DNA from: an uncultured Lachnospiraceae bacterium
GTDB taxonomy: Bacteria > Bacillota > Clostridia > Lachnospirales > Lachnospiraceae
NCBI GenBank assembly: GCA_905201915.1
Contig: CAJKQE010000018.1
Location: 1-35,419 of the forward strand
Reading direction: 5' to 3'
DNA length: 35,419 nucleotides
The notes beneath the pieces were generated by a model. It was given only the letters and a program-made list of their open reading frames with translations, was not told the DNA's origin and searched no databases. Every line of letters begins with the position of its first letter. Position 1 is the stretch's first letter. The position numbers were made by a program, and so were the translations under genes. Shown here piece by piece: positions 7,413 to 16,901 of the stretch.

Positions 7413-8292
7413 TCTTCACCAGTCCCTTCCACAGTTTCAATTTTGATTTATGTTTCTGTTTTTCCTGATTATTTTTATTTTGTTCTTCTACCAGAATATC
7501 TTTCAGTTCCTCTTTTGTCAGACCGACTTGAAGCTTTCCATTTCTCGCCGCTGACACTCTTCCGGTTTCTTCTGACACAATAATGGTCAAAGAATCACTG
7601 ACTTCACTAATTCCCACTCCTGCACGATGTCTTGTGCCCAGATTTTTATTTAAACTTAAATTGTCTGAAAGTGGAAGATAACAGGTAGCAGCAACAATTC
7701 TGTCTCCCCTTACAATTACTGCTCCATCATGAAGAGGTGTATTATGCTCAAAGATATTAATTAACAGCTGACTGCTGATTATTGAATCCAGACCAATTCC
7801 TGTTCTGATAAATTCATTAAGAACTGTTTCCTCTTCTATAACGATTAATGCTCCCGTTTTCACCTCTGCCATTTCAAAGGTAGCACGTACAATTTCATTT
7901 ACTGTTCTGTCACTGTATCTTCCTTCATTTTCATTTCTATTACTATCAAACGGAATAATACTGCTTACAATTTTTTTATGTCCTAATTCTTCCAGTGCTT
8001 TTCTAAGTTCAGGCTGAAAGATAATCAAAACTGCCGTGATTGCATATCCGCCAGCATTATAAACCAACCATAAGATGGTATTCATCTGAAGAAAATATGC
8101 TATAAAAATGAACAGTACCACAATCAAAATACCTTTTAAAAGAGAATATGCTCTGGTATTTCTTATCCACAACATAAACTGATATACAAAGACTGCGATT
8201 AAAAGTATTTCTATAATATCCATCCATTGTATTTTATCAAAAGATGAAATTGATCCTAAATTACTTTCTATAAAATCAAAAAACCTGCTCAT
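7393..8292 (-). CDS. cdaA: Membrane-bound diadenylate cyclase CdaA
   Basis: It makes cyclic di-AMP from two ATP at the membrane. The second messenger controls potassium and osmolyte transport and cell-wall balance. The 299-residue protein has three N-terminal helices (about 26-44, 50-68, 72-92) and a DAC catalytic domain with the DGA motif (189-191, LHDGAVIV) and the RHR motif (GTRHR, 219-223). A charged Lys/Glu-rich tail follows 265. A very strong ribosome site, GGGGAGGTG, precedes the ATG by about 6 bases. It sits in a five-gene minus-strand cluster with two unknown membrane proteins upstream and cdaR and HPr downstream. Confidence 0.95.
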   Translation of the reverse strand: MSRFFDFIESNLGSISSFDKIQWMDIIEILLIAVFVYQFMLWIRNTRAYSLLKGILIVVLFIFIAYFLQMNTILWLVYNAGGYAITAVLIIFQPELRKALEELGHKKIVSSIIPFDSNRNENEGRYSDRTVNEIVRATFEMAEVKTGALIVIEEETVLNEFIRTGIGLDSIISSQLLINIFEHNTPLHDGAVIVRGDRIVAATCYLPLSDNLSLNKNLGTRHRAGVGISEVSDSLTIIVSEETGRVSAARNGKLQVGLTKEELKDILVEEQNKNNQEKQKHKSKLKLWKGLVKNEEKHD

Positions 8293-8390
8293 TTTTTCAC
8301 CTCCCCTTTATCTTACTTCCTAATCCCTTATTCCATTACTCTTGTTCCATACTGCCTAAATCTAGGGCATCACTGTAATTACACAATATC

Positions 8391-9422
8391 TTATAAATCT
8401 TTTAAAGACTCCTCCAACTGCTTTTCAAAATTAAAGTTTTCTTCGCTTACTCTTTCCACAGGAGTTGCCTCTTTCTGATTTTTATCTTCTTTCTTTTCAA
8501 ATTCAGTTGATATTTTCTTAATGCTTTTTTTCTTCTGTGCTACAATAGACTTTGGAACCGCTTTTACATAATACACATATTCATCATCTTCAAACTGTGT
8601 ATGCTCACTTCTGGAATAATCCACACCCAATACTGCAAATTCAATAACAAGTCCGACAATCACAGAAAGTACCGCTGCCAAAATCACCTGTGGAATATTT
8701 ACATCTACATTCAGGAACATACCACCTAAAACCATAATAACTATGTAAATAACTGCACCTGCTATATTTGCTACTTTCCATGAATAATCAAAAGAACATC
8801 TGGAAATCAAATAAACTATCATCAATACAATAACAAAAGCTACAATCGTAATCCACATTTCTTGATTTTTCATAAGTCCATCTAACAAAAGCTGAAGTTT
8901 TTGAATGATTTCTGTTTCTTTTCCCTGAAGAACTGCACTTTTTTCCTGCACTACCTTCATAAAAGAATATAAAATAACACCACAGCATGCCGGTACTGCA
9001 CAGGATGGTCCTCTTAAAAGTCCACTTCCAATAGGTACTGCCACAGGAATTTTAAAAGTAAAGGCTACCGGTGTTAAAACAAGAGCCAGATTATCCTGTG
9101 ATGTAAATCTTAAAAATAACATGAGTAATAATAAAATTAAAAGACCTGCAAATCCTGCCACTTCAACTCCAATGGCATAACAGTGTACAATAATCATAAT
9201 ACAACCAATTACTGTCATTGCATTAATCGGAAGAACTGCACAAATAATTGCTAAAATCAAAACCACAAAAATATTATTCAGCGGTTTCATAAATCCTAAA
9301 CTGGTATTAATTCCCTGAAACAAAAGAAATCCCAATAAAAATTTCAAAAGGGAAAGCAACAGCACATCATGTTCACTGTAAAAACTTTTTATTTTCTGTT
9401 TTAATTCCAATAATACTGTCAT
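8391..9422 (-). CDS. Conserved multi-pass membrane protein of unknown function, cdaA neighbour
   Basis: I do not recognise a characterised family. The 343-residue protein has about eight hydrophobic helices between residues 20 and 270. A distinctive Gly/Cys-rich segment reads LLRGPSCAVPACCG (about 135-148). A charged cytoplasmic tail (about 275-343) holds the tyrosine-rich motif DDEYVYYVKAVPK. Its start is 2 bp downstream of the stop of the next upstream gene, so the two are co-translated. cdaA follows after 98 bp with no clear terminator between. The position suggests an envelope or transport role tied to c-di-AMP, but that is inference from context only. Confidence 0.8.
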   Translation of the reverse strand: MTVLLELKQKIKSFYSEHDVLLLSLLKFLLGFLLFQGINTSLGFMKPLNNIFVVLILAIICAVLPINAMTVIGCIMIIVHCYAIGVEVAGFAGLLILLLLMLFLRFTSQDNLALVLTPVAFTFKIPVAVPIGSGLLRGPSCAVPACCGVILYSFMKVVQEKSAVLQGKETEIIQKLQLLLDGLMKNQEMWITIVAFVIVLMIVYLISRCSFDYSWKVANIAGAVIYIVIMVLGGMFLNVDVNIPQVILAAVLSVIVGLVIEFAVLGVDYSRSEHTQFEDDEYVYYVKAVPKSIVAQKKKSIKKISTEFEKKEDKNQKEATPVERVSEENFNFEKQLEESLKDL

Positions 9423-9424
9423 GA

Positions 9425-9850
9425 CTACTCTCTCCTTCCCACAATTTTTCCATTTCTTTTTTCTTCTCTGTCGTACATTTTTTTCATTTGATTTAATCCT
9501 TTATAATATTTTTGTATTCCTTTTTGAGCTCTGGAATATTTTACAGAACAGCATATATATGTCAAAATACTATATCCAACAAGCATAATCAAATACATCC
9601 CAACAATTTTTACAATAAGCAGCGCCAAATTCATTCGATGGATATTTTCCATTAGATACTCACTATTATATCCTAAATAAATCAGCAACAATATACCATA
9701 AGCAATTGTTGTCAAAAAAAAGTTTTTTATCAGTGCCAGCCCAATATAATCACTCCGATAATAATTGCTGATGGCTAAATGACGCTTCCCTTCTCCTGAC
9801 TCGTACAGGGCCAATTTATGCATTTTTTTAATTTTTTGATTATTTAGCAT
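9425..9850 (-). CDS. Small two-helix membrane protein, first gene of the cdaA cluster
   Basis: This is an unrecognised protein of 141 residues with two hydrophobic helices (about 42-60 and 75-100) and a strongly basic C-terminal tail rich in Lys, Arg and Tyr. The start is taken at ATG 9850 because AGAGGT lies about 5 bases upstream. A GTG 48 bases further upstream is in frame, but it coincides with the predicted transcription start. The stop lies 2 bp before the next gene's ATG. The gene is probably an accessory membrane partner of that neighbour. Confidence 0.72.
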   Translation of the reverse strand: MLNNQKIKKMHKLALYESGEGKRHLAISNYYRSDYIGLALIKNFFLTTIAYGILLLIYLGYNSEYLMENIHRMNLALLIVKIVGMYLIMLVGYSILTYICCSVKYSRAQKGIQKYYKGLNQMKKMYDREEKRNGKIVGRRE

Positions 9851-9903
9851 AAAATACCTCTTTTCCTGTTTTTCCTTCAAAAACTTATAATTATACACAC
9901 TGC

Positions 9904-9933
9904 ATTATATCATACTCAAAGGAATCTAATCAA
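9904..9933 (-). promoter_or_regulatory. Promoter of the cdaA cluster
   Basis: On the minus strand, -35 TTGATT (9933-9928) and a perfect -10 TATAAT (9909-9904) are separated by 18 bp. The start site would be near 9897, about 47 nt before ATG 9850. It begins right after the comFC stop, so the cluster can be transcribed separately from the mreB operon. Confidence 0.6.
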
Positions 9934-9939
9934 GACTTT

Positions 9940-10644
9940 TCAGCCATCTGCACCAATGGCAACAGTAAGAAAAAAGATTTTTTCTGCTCCTGCCCTTTTC
10001 AGTTCCTTCGCTGCCTCTTCAATGGTACTTCCTGTTGTATAAATATCATCTACTAAAAGTATATTTTCTCCATTTAATTTTTTTCGTACAACAAAAGCGT
10101 TTTTCATATTTTTTTGCCTTTCCTGATGATTTAATTTTTTTTGAGGCTTTGTATTCTTCTGTCTTTTCAAAATTTTTTCCTCCACAGATATTTCCAATTG
10201 TTTCCCCAATGCCTCTGCAATAATACCTGCCTGATTATATCCTCGTTTTTCCAATCTACGAGGATGAAGTGGAATAGGAATAATGATATCTATCCCCCAT
10301 TTTTCTATTTTTTCTCTGGAATAATATGCGGCGAACTCACCATAGAATGAACCATATTCTTGGCGTTTTCCATACTTTAATTGAAATAAAGAATTTTGAA
10401 GAAGGGTGCTGTAAGGAAAAATCCCCAGTCCCTGTTGAAATTGACGTGTTTTTTTGCAATCTTTACAATATTCCTGCTCTGCCTTTTGAAGTGGTTTAGA
10501 ACAGCAGAAACATCTTGGGCCATAAATAGGCTTTAATTTTTCTCTACATGTATCACAGATTTTCTTCCCCCAAGGCACTGTAATTTCATGACAGACCGGA
10601 CAGTGCCTCGGATATAAAATATCTAAAAATAAATTTCTTTTCAA
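9940..10644 (-). CDS. comFC: ComFC-family phosphoribosyltransferase-like competence protein
   Basis: This is a cytoplasmic protein needed for efficient DNA uptake or processing in competent Gram-positive bacteria. The 234-residue protein has an N-terminal zinc-binding part (C15/C18, C30/C33, then CFCC 45-48 and C60/C63). A phosphoribosyltransferase fold carries the PRPP loop VDDIYTTGST near the C terminus. Its ATG overlaps the recD2 stop in an ATGA arrangement, so translation is coupled. No comFA helicase gene is adjacent. Together with comEA and comEC in the same window it points to a conserved uptake machine. Confidence 0.92.
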   Translation of the reverse strand: MKRNLFLDILYPRHCPVCHEITVPWGKKICDTCREKLKPIYGPRCFCCSKPLQKAEQEYCKDCKKTRQFQQGLGIFPYSTLLQNSLFQLKYGKRQEYGSFYGEFAAYYSREKIEKWGIDIIIPIPLHPRRLEKRGYNQAGIIAEALGKQLEISVEEKILKRQKNTKPQKKLNHQERQKNMKNAFVVRKKLNGENILLVDDIYTTGSTIEEAAKELKRAGAEKIFFLTVAIGADG

Positions 10645-12875
10645 TGACTCTCCTTTATTCTTAAATCAAGAGTCGTATATCGACTTTGCTCCATTTTATT
10701 ATTTTCCATTTCTGCAAAAACTTTCTCATCACCTACCAAAGTAACGCATTTTCTTGCTCTGGTAACTGCCGTATAGAGAAGATTTCGATTCATCAACATC
10801 TTAGGGCCTGCCAAAAGAGGGATAATCACTGCCGGATATTCACTCCCCTGAGCTTTATGAATAGTAATTGCATAGGCAAGTTCTAATTCTTCTAGCTGCT
10901 TAAAACTATATTCCACAAATCTCCGCTCATCAAATTCCACAGTAATGGTTTCTGCAAAAGTATTGATTTCCTTTATAATTCCTGTATCACCATTAAAAAC
11001 TCCCACACCTTTTTCCACAGGAATGCCATAAAGTCCTCTGATTTCCCATTCTAACTGATAATTATTTTTAATCTGCATGACTTTGTCCCCTTCTCTGAAA
11101 AGCCCTCTGCCATGCTCTTTTTCCTTCTTTCCCTTAGATGGGGGATTAAGATATTGCTGCAAAATAACGTTTAGTCTCTCCACGCCTAAAAGTCCTTTTC
11201 TCATAGGTGTCAGCACCTGTATATCATAAGGTTCAGCATCTACAAACTTAGGCATTTTCTTCTGAATAAGCGTAATCACAACACTGATAATCACATTTGC
11301 ATCATATCGTTTCAAAAAGAAAAAGTCCATACTTTTATTGTCCAAACTCACCGGTACACCTTGATTAATTTTATGTGCATTTACAACAATATCACTTTGA
11401 GATGCCTGACGGAAAATCTTTACCAACTCTACAACCGGAAATTCTCCTGATGCGATAATATCCTTTAATACACTTCCCGGTCCCACACTTGGAAGCTGGT
11501 TCACATCACCCACCAAAATCAGCCTTGTTCCTGCTACTACTGCTGACAGCAGTGCATGCATAAGAAAAATATCTACCATAGACATTTCATCAATAATAAT
11601 GACATCCGCTTCTAAAGGATTTTGGGCATTTCTTTCGAAATGAACGCTTCCCGACTTTTCTTCAGGAGCTCCTGTAAGTTCCAACATTCTATGAATGGTT
11701 TTTGCCTCATACCCTGTGGTTTCCGTCATACGTTTTGCTGCTCTTCCTGTAGGTGCTGCAAGACAAATATCCAATCCTTCCATTTCGAAATAACGGATAA
11801 TCCCATTGATCGTAGTAGTTTTTCCTGTTCCCGGCCCTCCTGTAATCACTAACAGCCCATTTCTCACAGCTTCCACAATCGCCTGCTGCTGCATCTGATC
11901 CAACTCAATTTTCTCTGCCTTTTGAATTCTTCGAATTTTTTCTGCAATTACTTCTTCATCTACCGTATCTTTCAAATTTAGTTCATGAAGCATCTGAGCA
12001 GTATGCAATTCAATTTGATAATATTGACTTGCATAAACAATCTGCTCTTTTTCATCTTTAAATTCGTCCATAATTTCTTTTACAACAACTTTTCGATCAA
12101 TGGCTAAATCCACAATATGTTTTTCCATATAATCTGCCTGAACACCCAAAAGCTTTTCTGCTCTTGCCCGAAGAACCTTTTTAGGAAGATATACGTGTCC
12201 TTCTGCTGTTGCTAAAAGTAATATGTATAAAAGACCGCTTCGGATACGATAATCGGAATCTGTATGGATACCGATGCGAGCTGCAATTTCATCTGCAATT
12301 TTAAATCCCACACCGGAAATATCCTCTGCCATTTTATATGGATTTTCTTTCAAAATCCGATACATATCTTGTTTATACTGCTGGTAAATCTTAGCGCCTA
12401 ACGTCTGAGAAATCCCATACTGCTGTAAAAACATCATAGCTTTTCTCATATCTGCCTTATCTTCTACCTGCTCTGCGATTTCCCTTGCTTTACGTTCACT
12501 AATTCCTTTTACCTCTGCCAGACGTTCGGGTTCTGTCTCAATAATCCGTAAAGTATCATCACCGAAATGACGTACAATTCTTGCGGCCAAAGCAGCTCCG
12601 ATACCACGTATAGCCCCTGAACCCAAATATCTCTCCATTGCCAGAGAGTCCTGTGGAATGACAATTTCATAAGAAAATACAGAAAACTGTTGCCCATAAG
12701 AAGGGTGTTCCTTGTATACTCCTTTGGCTTTTATTGTCTCACCTTCATTCAAGTACTGAAAAATCCCCACACAGGTAATCTCTGTTTCTTCTACAACAAG
12801 ATTTGCTACAGTATATCCATTTTCCTGATTTCGATATATAATATGCTCTACATACCCTTCAATCGTTTCTTCCAC
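10641..12875 (-). CDS. recD2: RecD2-type ATP-dependent 5'-3' DNA helicase
   Basis: This is an SF1B helicase acting in DNA repair without RecBC. The 744-residue protein has an N-terminal OB-like part, helix-hairpin-helix motifs (about 84-138), Walker A GGPGTGKT (346-353), Walker B IIIDEMS (427-433), the GDVNQLP motif (457-463) and a C-terminal AYAITIHKAQGSE motif. The GTG start has GAGG 7 bases upstream. An ATG two bases away is in another frame. It follows mreB by 20 bp and overlaps comFC by 4 bp, so the three form one operon. Confidence 0.95.
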   Translation of the reverse strand: MEETIEGYVEHIIYRNQENGYTVANLVVEETEITCVGIFQYLNEGETIKAKGVYKEHPSYGQQFSVFSYEIVIPQDSLAMERYLGSGAIRGIGAALAARIVRHFGDDTLRIIETEPERLAEVKGISERKAREIAEQVEDKADMRKAMMFLQQYGISQTLGAKIYQQYKQDMYRILKENPYKMAEDISGVGFKIADEIAARIGIHTDSDYRIRSGLLYILLLATAEGHVYLPKKVLRARAEKLLGVQADYMEKHIVDLAIDRKVVVKEIMDEFKDEKEQIVYASQYYQIELHTAQMLHELNLKDTVDEEVIAEKIRRIQKAEKIELDQMQQQAIVEAVRNGLLVITGGPGTGKTTTINGIIRYFEMEGLDICLAAPTGRAAKRMTETTGYEAKTIHRMLELTGAPEEKSGSVHFERNAQNPLEADVIIIDEMSMVDIFLMHALLSAVVAGTRLILVGDVNQLPSVGPGSVLKDIIASGEFPVVELVKIFRQASQSDIVVNAHKINQGVPVSLDNKSMDFFFLKRYDANVIISVVITLIQKKMPKFVDAEPYDIQVLTPMRKGLLGVERLNVILQQYLNPPSKGKKEKEHGRGLFREGDKVMQIKNNYQLEWEIRGLYGIPVEKGVGVFNGDTGIIKEINTFAETITVEFDERRFVEYSFKQLEELELAYAITIHKAQGSEYPAVIIPLLAGPKMLMNRNLLYTAVTRARKCVTLVGDEKVFAEMENNKMEQSRYTTLDLRIKESH

Positions 12876-12895
12876 ATTTTTTCCTCTCTGTATTT

Positions 12896-13891
12896 CTATA
12901 ATTTTCCATTCATTTTACTCATCATTTCCATGTACTGACCTGTTCCTATGGCTACTACCTGTGCCGGATTATCTGCCACAATGGTATTAATTCCCGTTTC
13001 TTCTTCAATCAGTTCTTCCAAACCACCCAGCAAAGCGCCTCCACCAGTCAGAACAATACCTCTTTCTGCCACATCTGCTGCCAGTTCAGGCGGTGTTTTC
13101 TCTAATACACTGTGAATGGTCTCCATGATCTGAGTTGTAGCATCCCGTAAAGCCTCTTTAATTTCCTCTGAAGTAAGCGTAACGCTCTTAGGTAATCCTG
13201 TAATCGTATCACGCCCTTTTACTTCCATGCTCTTTGGCTGAGGGGATGAGTATACTGTTCCAATCTGTATCTTAATATCTTCCGCTGTTCTCTCTCCAAT
13301 CATCAGATTGTGTTTTTTCCTCACATGACGCATAATTGCATCATCAAAATCGTCTCCTGCAAGCTTAATTGAAGTAGAAACCACTGTACCACCCAAAGAA
13401 ATCACTGCTACATCTGTTGTTCCCCCTCCAATATCCACAATCATATTTCCGAAAGGTATTGTAATATCAATGCCTGCACCAATGGCTGCTGCAATAGGTT
13501 CTTCTATAATATGCACCTCTCTGGCACCTGCCTGATAAGTAGCTTCTTCTACTGCTTTTTTCTCCACCTCTGTAATACCACTTGGCGCACATATACTAAT
13601 ACGTGGTTTTCGAAATGCTCGTTTTCCGATTGCCTTGGAAATAAAATATTTCAGCATTTTCTCTGTAACTTCATAGTCAGAAATAACCCCTTGTCTTAAA
13701 GGGCGTACTGCCACAATATTTCCAGGTGTGCGTCCTATCATCTGGCGGGCTTCCTCGCCCACTGCCCGTATTTTATTATTATCTTTATCGTATGCAACTA
13801 CTGATGGTTCTTTTAAAACAATTCCCTTACCCTTTGCATAAACAAGGATACTGGCTGTTCCCAAATCAATTCCAATGTCTGATGCTGCCAT
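12896..13891 (-). CDS. mreB: MreB/Mbl-family actin-like cell-shape protein
   Basis: This bacterial actin forms membrane-associated filaments that guide lateral wall synthesis. The 331-residue protein has the phosphate-1 motif DIGIDLGTAS (about 5-14), APSGIT, the phosphate-2 motif VDIGGGTTDVAV (about 152-163) and the adenosine motif LTGGGALLGG (about 277). Length is normal for the family. No mreC or mreD is adjacent, so it may be an Mbl- or MreBH-type paralogue and not the mreBCD copy. Its promoter follows uvrA directly, and it leads an operon with recD2 and comFC. Confidence 0.92.
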   Translation of the reverse strand: MAASDIGIDLGTASILVYAKGKGIVLKEPSVVAYDKDNNKIRAVGEEARQMIGRTPGNIVAVRPLRQGVISDYEVTEKMLKYFISKAIGKRAFRKPRISICAPSGITEVEKKAVEEATYQAGAREVHIIEEPIAAAIGAGIDITIPFGNMIVDIGGGTTDVAVISLGGTVVSTSIKLAGDDFDDAIMRHVRKKHNLMIGERTAEDIKIQIGTVYSSPQPKSMEVKGRDTITGLPKSVTLTSEEIKEALRDATTQIMETIHSVLEKTPPELAADVAERGIVLTGGGALLGGLEELIEEETGINTIVADNPAQVVAIGTGQYMEMMSKMNGKL

Positions 13892-13933
13892 TCATTTACC
13901 CCTTTCCTAAGACCTTTGTCTTGGCTCTACTTC

Positions 13934-13962
13934 ATTATATACAACTTCCCCTCTATTGAAAA
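13934..13962 (-). promoter_or_regulatory. Promoter of the mreB-recD2-comFC operon
   Basis: On the minus strand, TTTTCA (13962-13957) and a perfect -10 TATAAT (13939-13934) have a 17-bp spacer. The start site would be near 13927. A short inverted repeat (AAGAC/GTCTT, within 13911-13929) lies at the start of the leader. Confidence 0.6.
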
Positions 13963-13969
13963 GGGGCAA

Positions 13970-16810
13970 TCATCTCAAATATTTTGACACATATTGACCT
14001 GTATAAGATGCAGGATTTGATGCAATTTCCTCTGGAGTTCCTTTGGCAACTACAGTTCCTCCCTTATCTCCTCCTTCTGGGCCTATATCAATAATATAAT
14101 CTGCTGTTTTAATTACATCTAAATTATGTTCAATTACTACAACAGTATTTCCGCCTTCGGAAAGTCTCTGAAGGATTTCAATCAGCTTATGCACATCTGC
14201 AAAATGCAGCCCTGTTGTAGGCTCATCTAAAATATAAATCGTCTTTCCTGTACTTCTTTTGCTCAGCTCCGTAGCAAGTTTAATCCTCTGTGCCTCTCCT
14301 CCTGAAAGTTCTGTGGAAGGCTGTCCCAAACGAATATAGGATAAACCTACATCGTACAAGGTCTGAATTTTTCTCTTAATAGACGGAACATGGTCAAAGA
14401 AAGCCAGCGCCTCCTCTACTGTCATATTCAGTACATCGTAAATGCTTTTTCCCTTATATTTTACTTCCAGTGTTTCCCTGTTATATCTTTTCCCCTGGCA
14501 TACTTCACATGGTACATATACATCCGGTAAAAAATGCATCTCAATTTTTAAAATACCGTCACCACTACAGGCTTCACATCTTCCACCCTTTACGTTAAAA
14601 CTAAATCTGCCCTTTTTATATCCTCTTGCTTTTGCATCTGCCGTAGCTGCAAAAAGATCTCGAATTTGGTCAAACACACCTGTGTAAGTTGCAGGATTGG
14701 AACGAGGTGTTCTTCCAATCGGTGACTGGTCAATGTCAATTACCTTATCTAACTGTTCTACTCCTTCGATACACTTGTGTTTTCCCGGAATTATTCTTGC
14801 ACGATTTAACTTTCTCGCCAGACTCTTATATAAAATTTCATTTACAAGAGAACTCTTTCCGGAACCGGAAACACCTGTTACACAAGTCATCACTCCCAGA
14901 GGAATTTTTACATCGATATTCTTTAAATTATTTTCTGCCGCTTTTCGAATTGTAAGAAATCCTGTTGGCTTCCTTCTTACTTCCGGAACCGGAATTTTAA
15001 TTTTGCCGCTTAAATACTGTCCTGTAATAGAATTTGGATTTTGCATAATTTCTTCTGCTGTTCCAATTGCGACCAGCTGACCGCCATGCTCTCCTGCACC
15101 GGGTCCGATATCTACGATACAGTCTGCTGCACGCATAGTATCCTCATCATGTTCCACCACTATCAGAGTATTTCCCAAATCCCGCAAATGCTTTAATGTT
15201 CCCAAAAGCTTATCATTGTCTCTCTGATGAAGTCCAATACTTGGTTCATCTAAAATATACGCAACGCCTACCAGACCGGAACCAATCTGAGTTGCCAGAC
15301 GAATACGCTGAGCTTCTCCTCCTGAAAGTGTTCCTGTCGCCCTTGCCAAAGTCAGATAATCCAAACCTACATTTACCAGAAATCCCACTCTTGCTTTAAT
15401 CTCTTTTAATACCTGTTCGCCAATAAGCTGCTGTGTTTCTGAAAGCTTTAACTCCTCTAAAAACTCATAGAGACTGCTGATTGACATAGAAGTAACCTCA
15501 TAAATATTTTTGTCTCCCACAGTCACTGCCAAAGCTTCCGGTTTCAGCCTCTGACCTTTACAGGAGGGACATGGAGTAATACGCATAAAAGACTCGTATT
15601 CCTGTTTCATGGTCTCTGAACCGGTTTCCCTATATCGCCGTTCCACATTCTTTACAATCCCTTCAAAAGCTACATCATAAACGCCTTCTCCTCGCTGTCC
15701 TTTATAATGCACTTTCACTTCTTTTCCGTTTGTTCCATGAATTAAAATATTCTGTACTTCCTGAGAATACTCCTCAAAAGGTGTATCTAAATCAAAATGA
15801 TATTCCTTTGCCAGGGCATCTAAAATCGCTCTGGTAAAGCTTCCTTTATCTGCACAGGACTGCCATCCCATTACCGTAATTGCTCCTTGAGAAATACTAA
15901 GGCTTCTGTCCGGTATCATCAAATCCACATCAAATTCCATGCGATAACCCAGACCAAAACAAGAAGGACATGCTCCAAAAGGATTGTTAAAAGAAAAACT
16001 CCTTGGTTCAATTTCATCAATACTAATCCCACAGTCCGGACAGGCAAAGCTTTGGCTGAAATTCACATAATTTCCGTCCATAGTATCTACCACCAGTCTT
16101 CCTTCAGCCAGATTAAGTACAGTTTCAATGGAGTCTGTCAGTCGTTTTTCAATTCCCGTCTTTACAATTAAACGGTCTACAATAATCTCTATATTATGCT
16201 TGATATTTTTATCCAGCTTGATTTCTTCATTTAATTCATATAAATTACCATCTACCAAAACACGAACATATCCGCTTTTTCTCGCCTGTTCAAACAGCTT
16301 TGCGTGAGTTCCTTTACGTCCTCTTACTACCGGAGCCAAAAGTTGTATTTTCGTTCGTTCCGGCATCCCCATAATATGATCTACCATCTGATCTACTGTC
16401 TGTTTCTTAATTTCCCTGCCACATTTAGGACAATGAGGAATTCCAATCCTTGCATACAACAGACGAAAATAATCATAAATCTCTGTCACCGTTCCTACTG
16501 TGGAACGAGGATTTCGATTTGTTGATTTCTGATCTATGGAAATTGCAGGAGAAAGACCCTCTATACTCTCTACATCAGGCTTTTCCATCTGTCCTAAAAA
16601 TTGACGGGCATAGGAAGACAAAGACTCCATATATCTTCTCTGCCCTTCTGCATAAATTGTATCAAATGCCAGAGAACTCTTTCCAGAACCGCTAAGTCCT
16701 GTAAGCACGACCATTTCATTTCTTGGAATATCCACATCAAGATTTTTCAGATTATTTTCATTTGCACCGCGTATTTTTATAAACTGTCTTGCCTGCATTT
16801 TTACTGCCAT
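13970..16810 (-). CDS. uvrA: Excinuclease ABC subunit A
   Basis: This is the damage-recognition ATPase of nucleotide excision repair. The protein has 946 residues from ATG 16810, the normal length. Two ABC modules carry Walker A motifs GLSGSGKS (about 38) and GVSGSGKS (about 640) and signature sequences LSGGEAQRIRLA and LSGGEAQRIKLA. Zinc-finger cysteine pairs (CPDCG...CPSC and CEAC...CEVC) are present. An open frame starts at 16873, but that ATG lies upstream of the predicted transcription start. AAGGGAG lies about 5 bases before 16810, and the usual UvrA N terminus begins there. uvrB is not adjacent. A LexA-like box overlaps the promoter. Confidence 0.97.
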   Translation of the reverse strand: MAVKMQARQFIKIRGANENNLKNLDVDIPRNEMVVLTGLSGSGKSSLAFDTIYAEGQRRYMESLSSYARQFLGQMEKPDVESIEGLSPAISIDQKSTNRNPRSTVGTVTEIYDYFRLLYARIGIPHCPKCGREIKKQTVDQMVDHIMGMPERTKIQLLAPVVRGRKGTHAKLFEQARKSGYVRVLVDGNLYELNEEIKLDKNIKHNIEIIVDRLIVKTGIEKRLTDSIETVLNLAEGRLVVDTMDGNYVNFSQSFACPDCGISIDEIEPRSFSFNNPFGACPSCFGLGYRMEFDVDLMIPDRSLSISQGAITVMGWQSCADKGSFTRAILDALAKEYHFDLDTPFEEYSQEVQNILIHGTNGKEVKVHYKGQRGEGVYDVAFEGIVKNVERRYRETGSETMKQEYESFMRITPCPSCKGQRLKPEALAVTVGDKNIYEVTSMSISSLYEFLEELKLSETQQLIGEQVLKEIKARVGFLVNVGLDYLTLARATGTLSGGEAQRIRLATQIGSGLVGVAYILDEPSIGLHQRDNDKLLGTLKHLRDLGNTLIVVEHDEDTMRAADCIVDIGPGAGEHGGQLVAIGTAEEIMQNPNSITGQYLSGKIKIPVPEVRRKPTGFLTIRKAAENNLKNIDVKIPLGVMTCVTGVSGSGKSSLVNEILYKSLARKLNRARIIPGKHKCIEGVEQLDKVIDIDQSPIGRTPRSNPATYTGVFDQIRDLFAATADAKARGYKKGRFSFNVKGGRCEACSGDGILKIEMHFLPDVYVPCEVCQGKRYNRETLEVKYKGKSIYDVLNMTVEEALAFFDHVPSIKRKIQTLYDVGLSYIRLGQPSTELSGGEAQRIKLATELSKRSTGKTIYILDEPTTGLHFADVHKLIEILQRLSEGGNTVVVIEHNLDVIKTADYIIDIGPEGGDKGGTVVAKGTPEEIASNPASYTGQYVSKYLR

Positions 16811-16853
16811 AATTCTCCCTTTCTTCCGTATATCTATATATCTATAAACTTGA

Positions 16854-16870
16854 TTTGCACCTCGTGCAAA
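16854..16870. promoter_or_regulatory. Palindrome at the uvrA transcription start
   Basis: TTTGCAC, a three-base spacer and GTGCAAA form a perfect 7-bp dyad. The predicted start of uvrA transcription (near 16865) falls inside it. It could be a second operator or a 5' hairpin. No known regulator is assigned. Confidence 0.45.
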
Positions 16871-16871
16871 C

Positions 16872-16901
16872 ATTATACCACACCGTTTTTATTCTTTGCA
16901 A
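16872..16901 (-). promoter_or_regulatory. Promoter of uvrA
   Basis: On the minus strand, -35 TTGCAA (16901-16896) and an extended -10 TGGTATAAT (hexamer 16877-16872) have an 18-bp spacer. The expected start is near 16865, and the leader to ATG 16810 is about 55 nt. Confidence 0.7.

Noticed and set aside
16811..16873. Longer UvrA starting at 16873
   Set aside because: That ATG overlaps the -10 region, upstream of the predicted transcript start, and the extra residues are not typical of UvrA.
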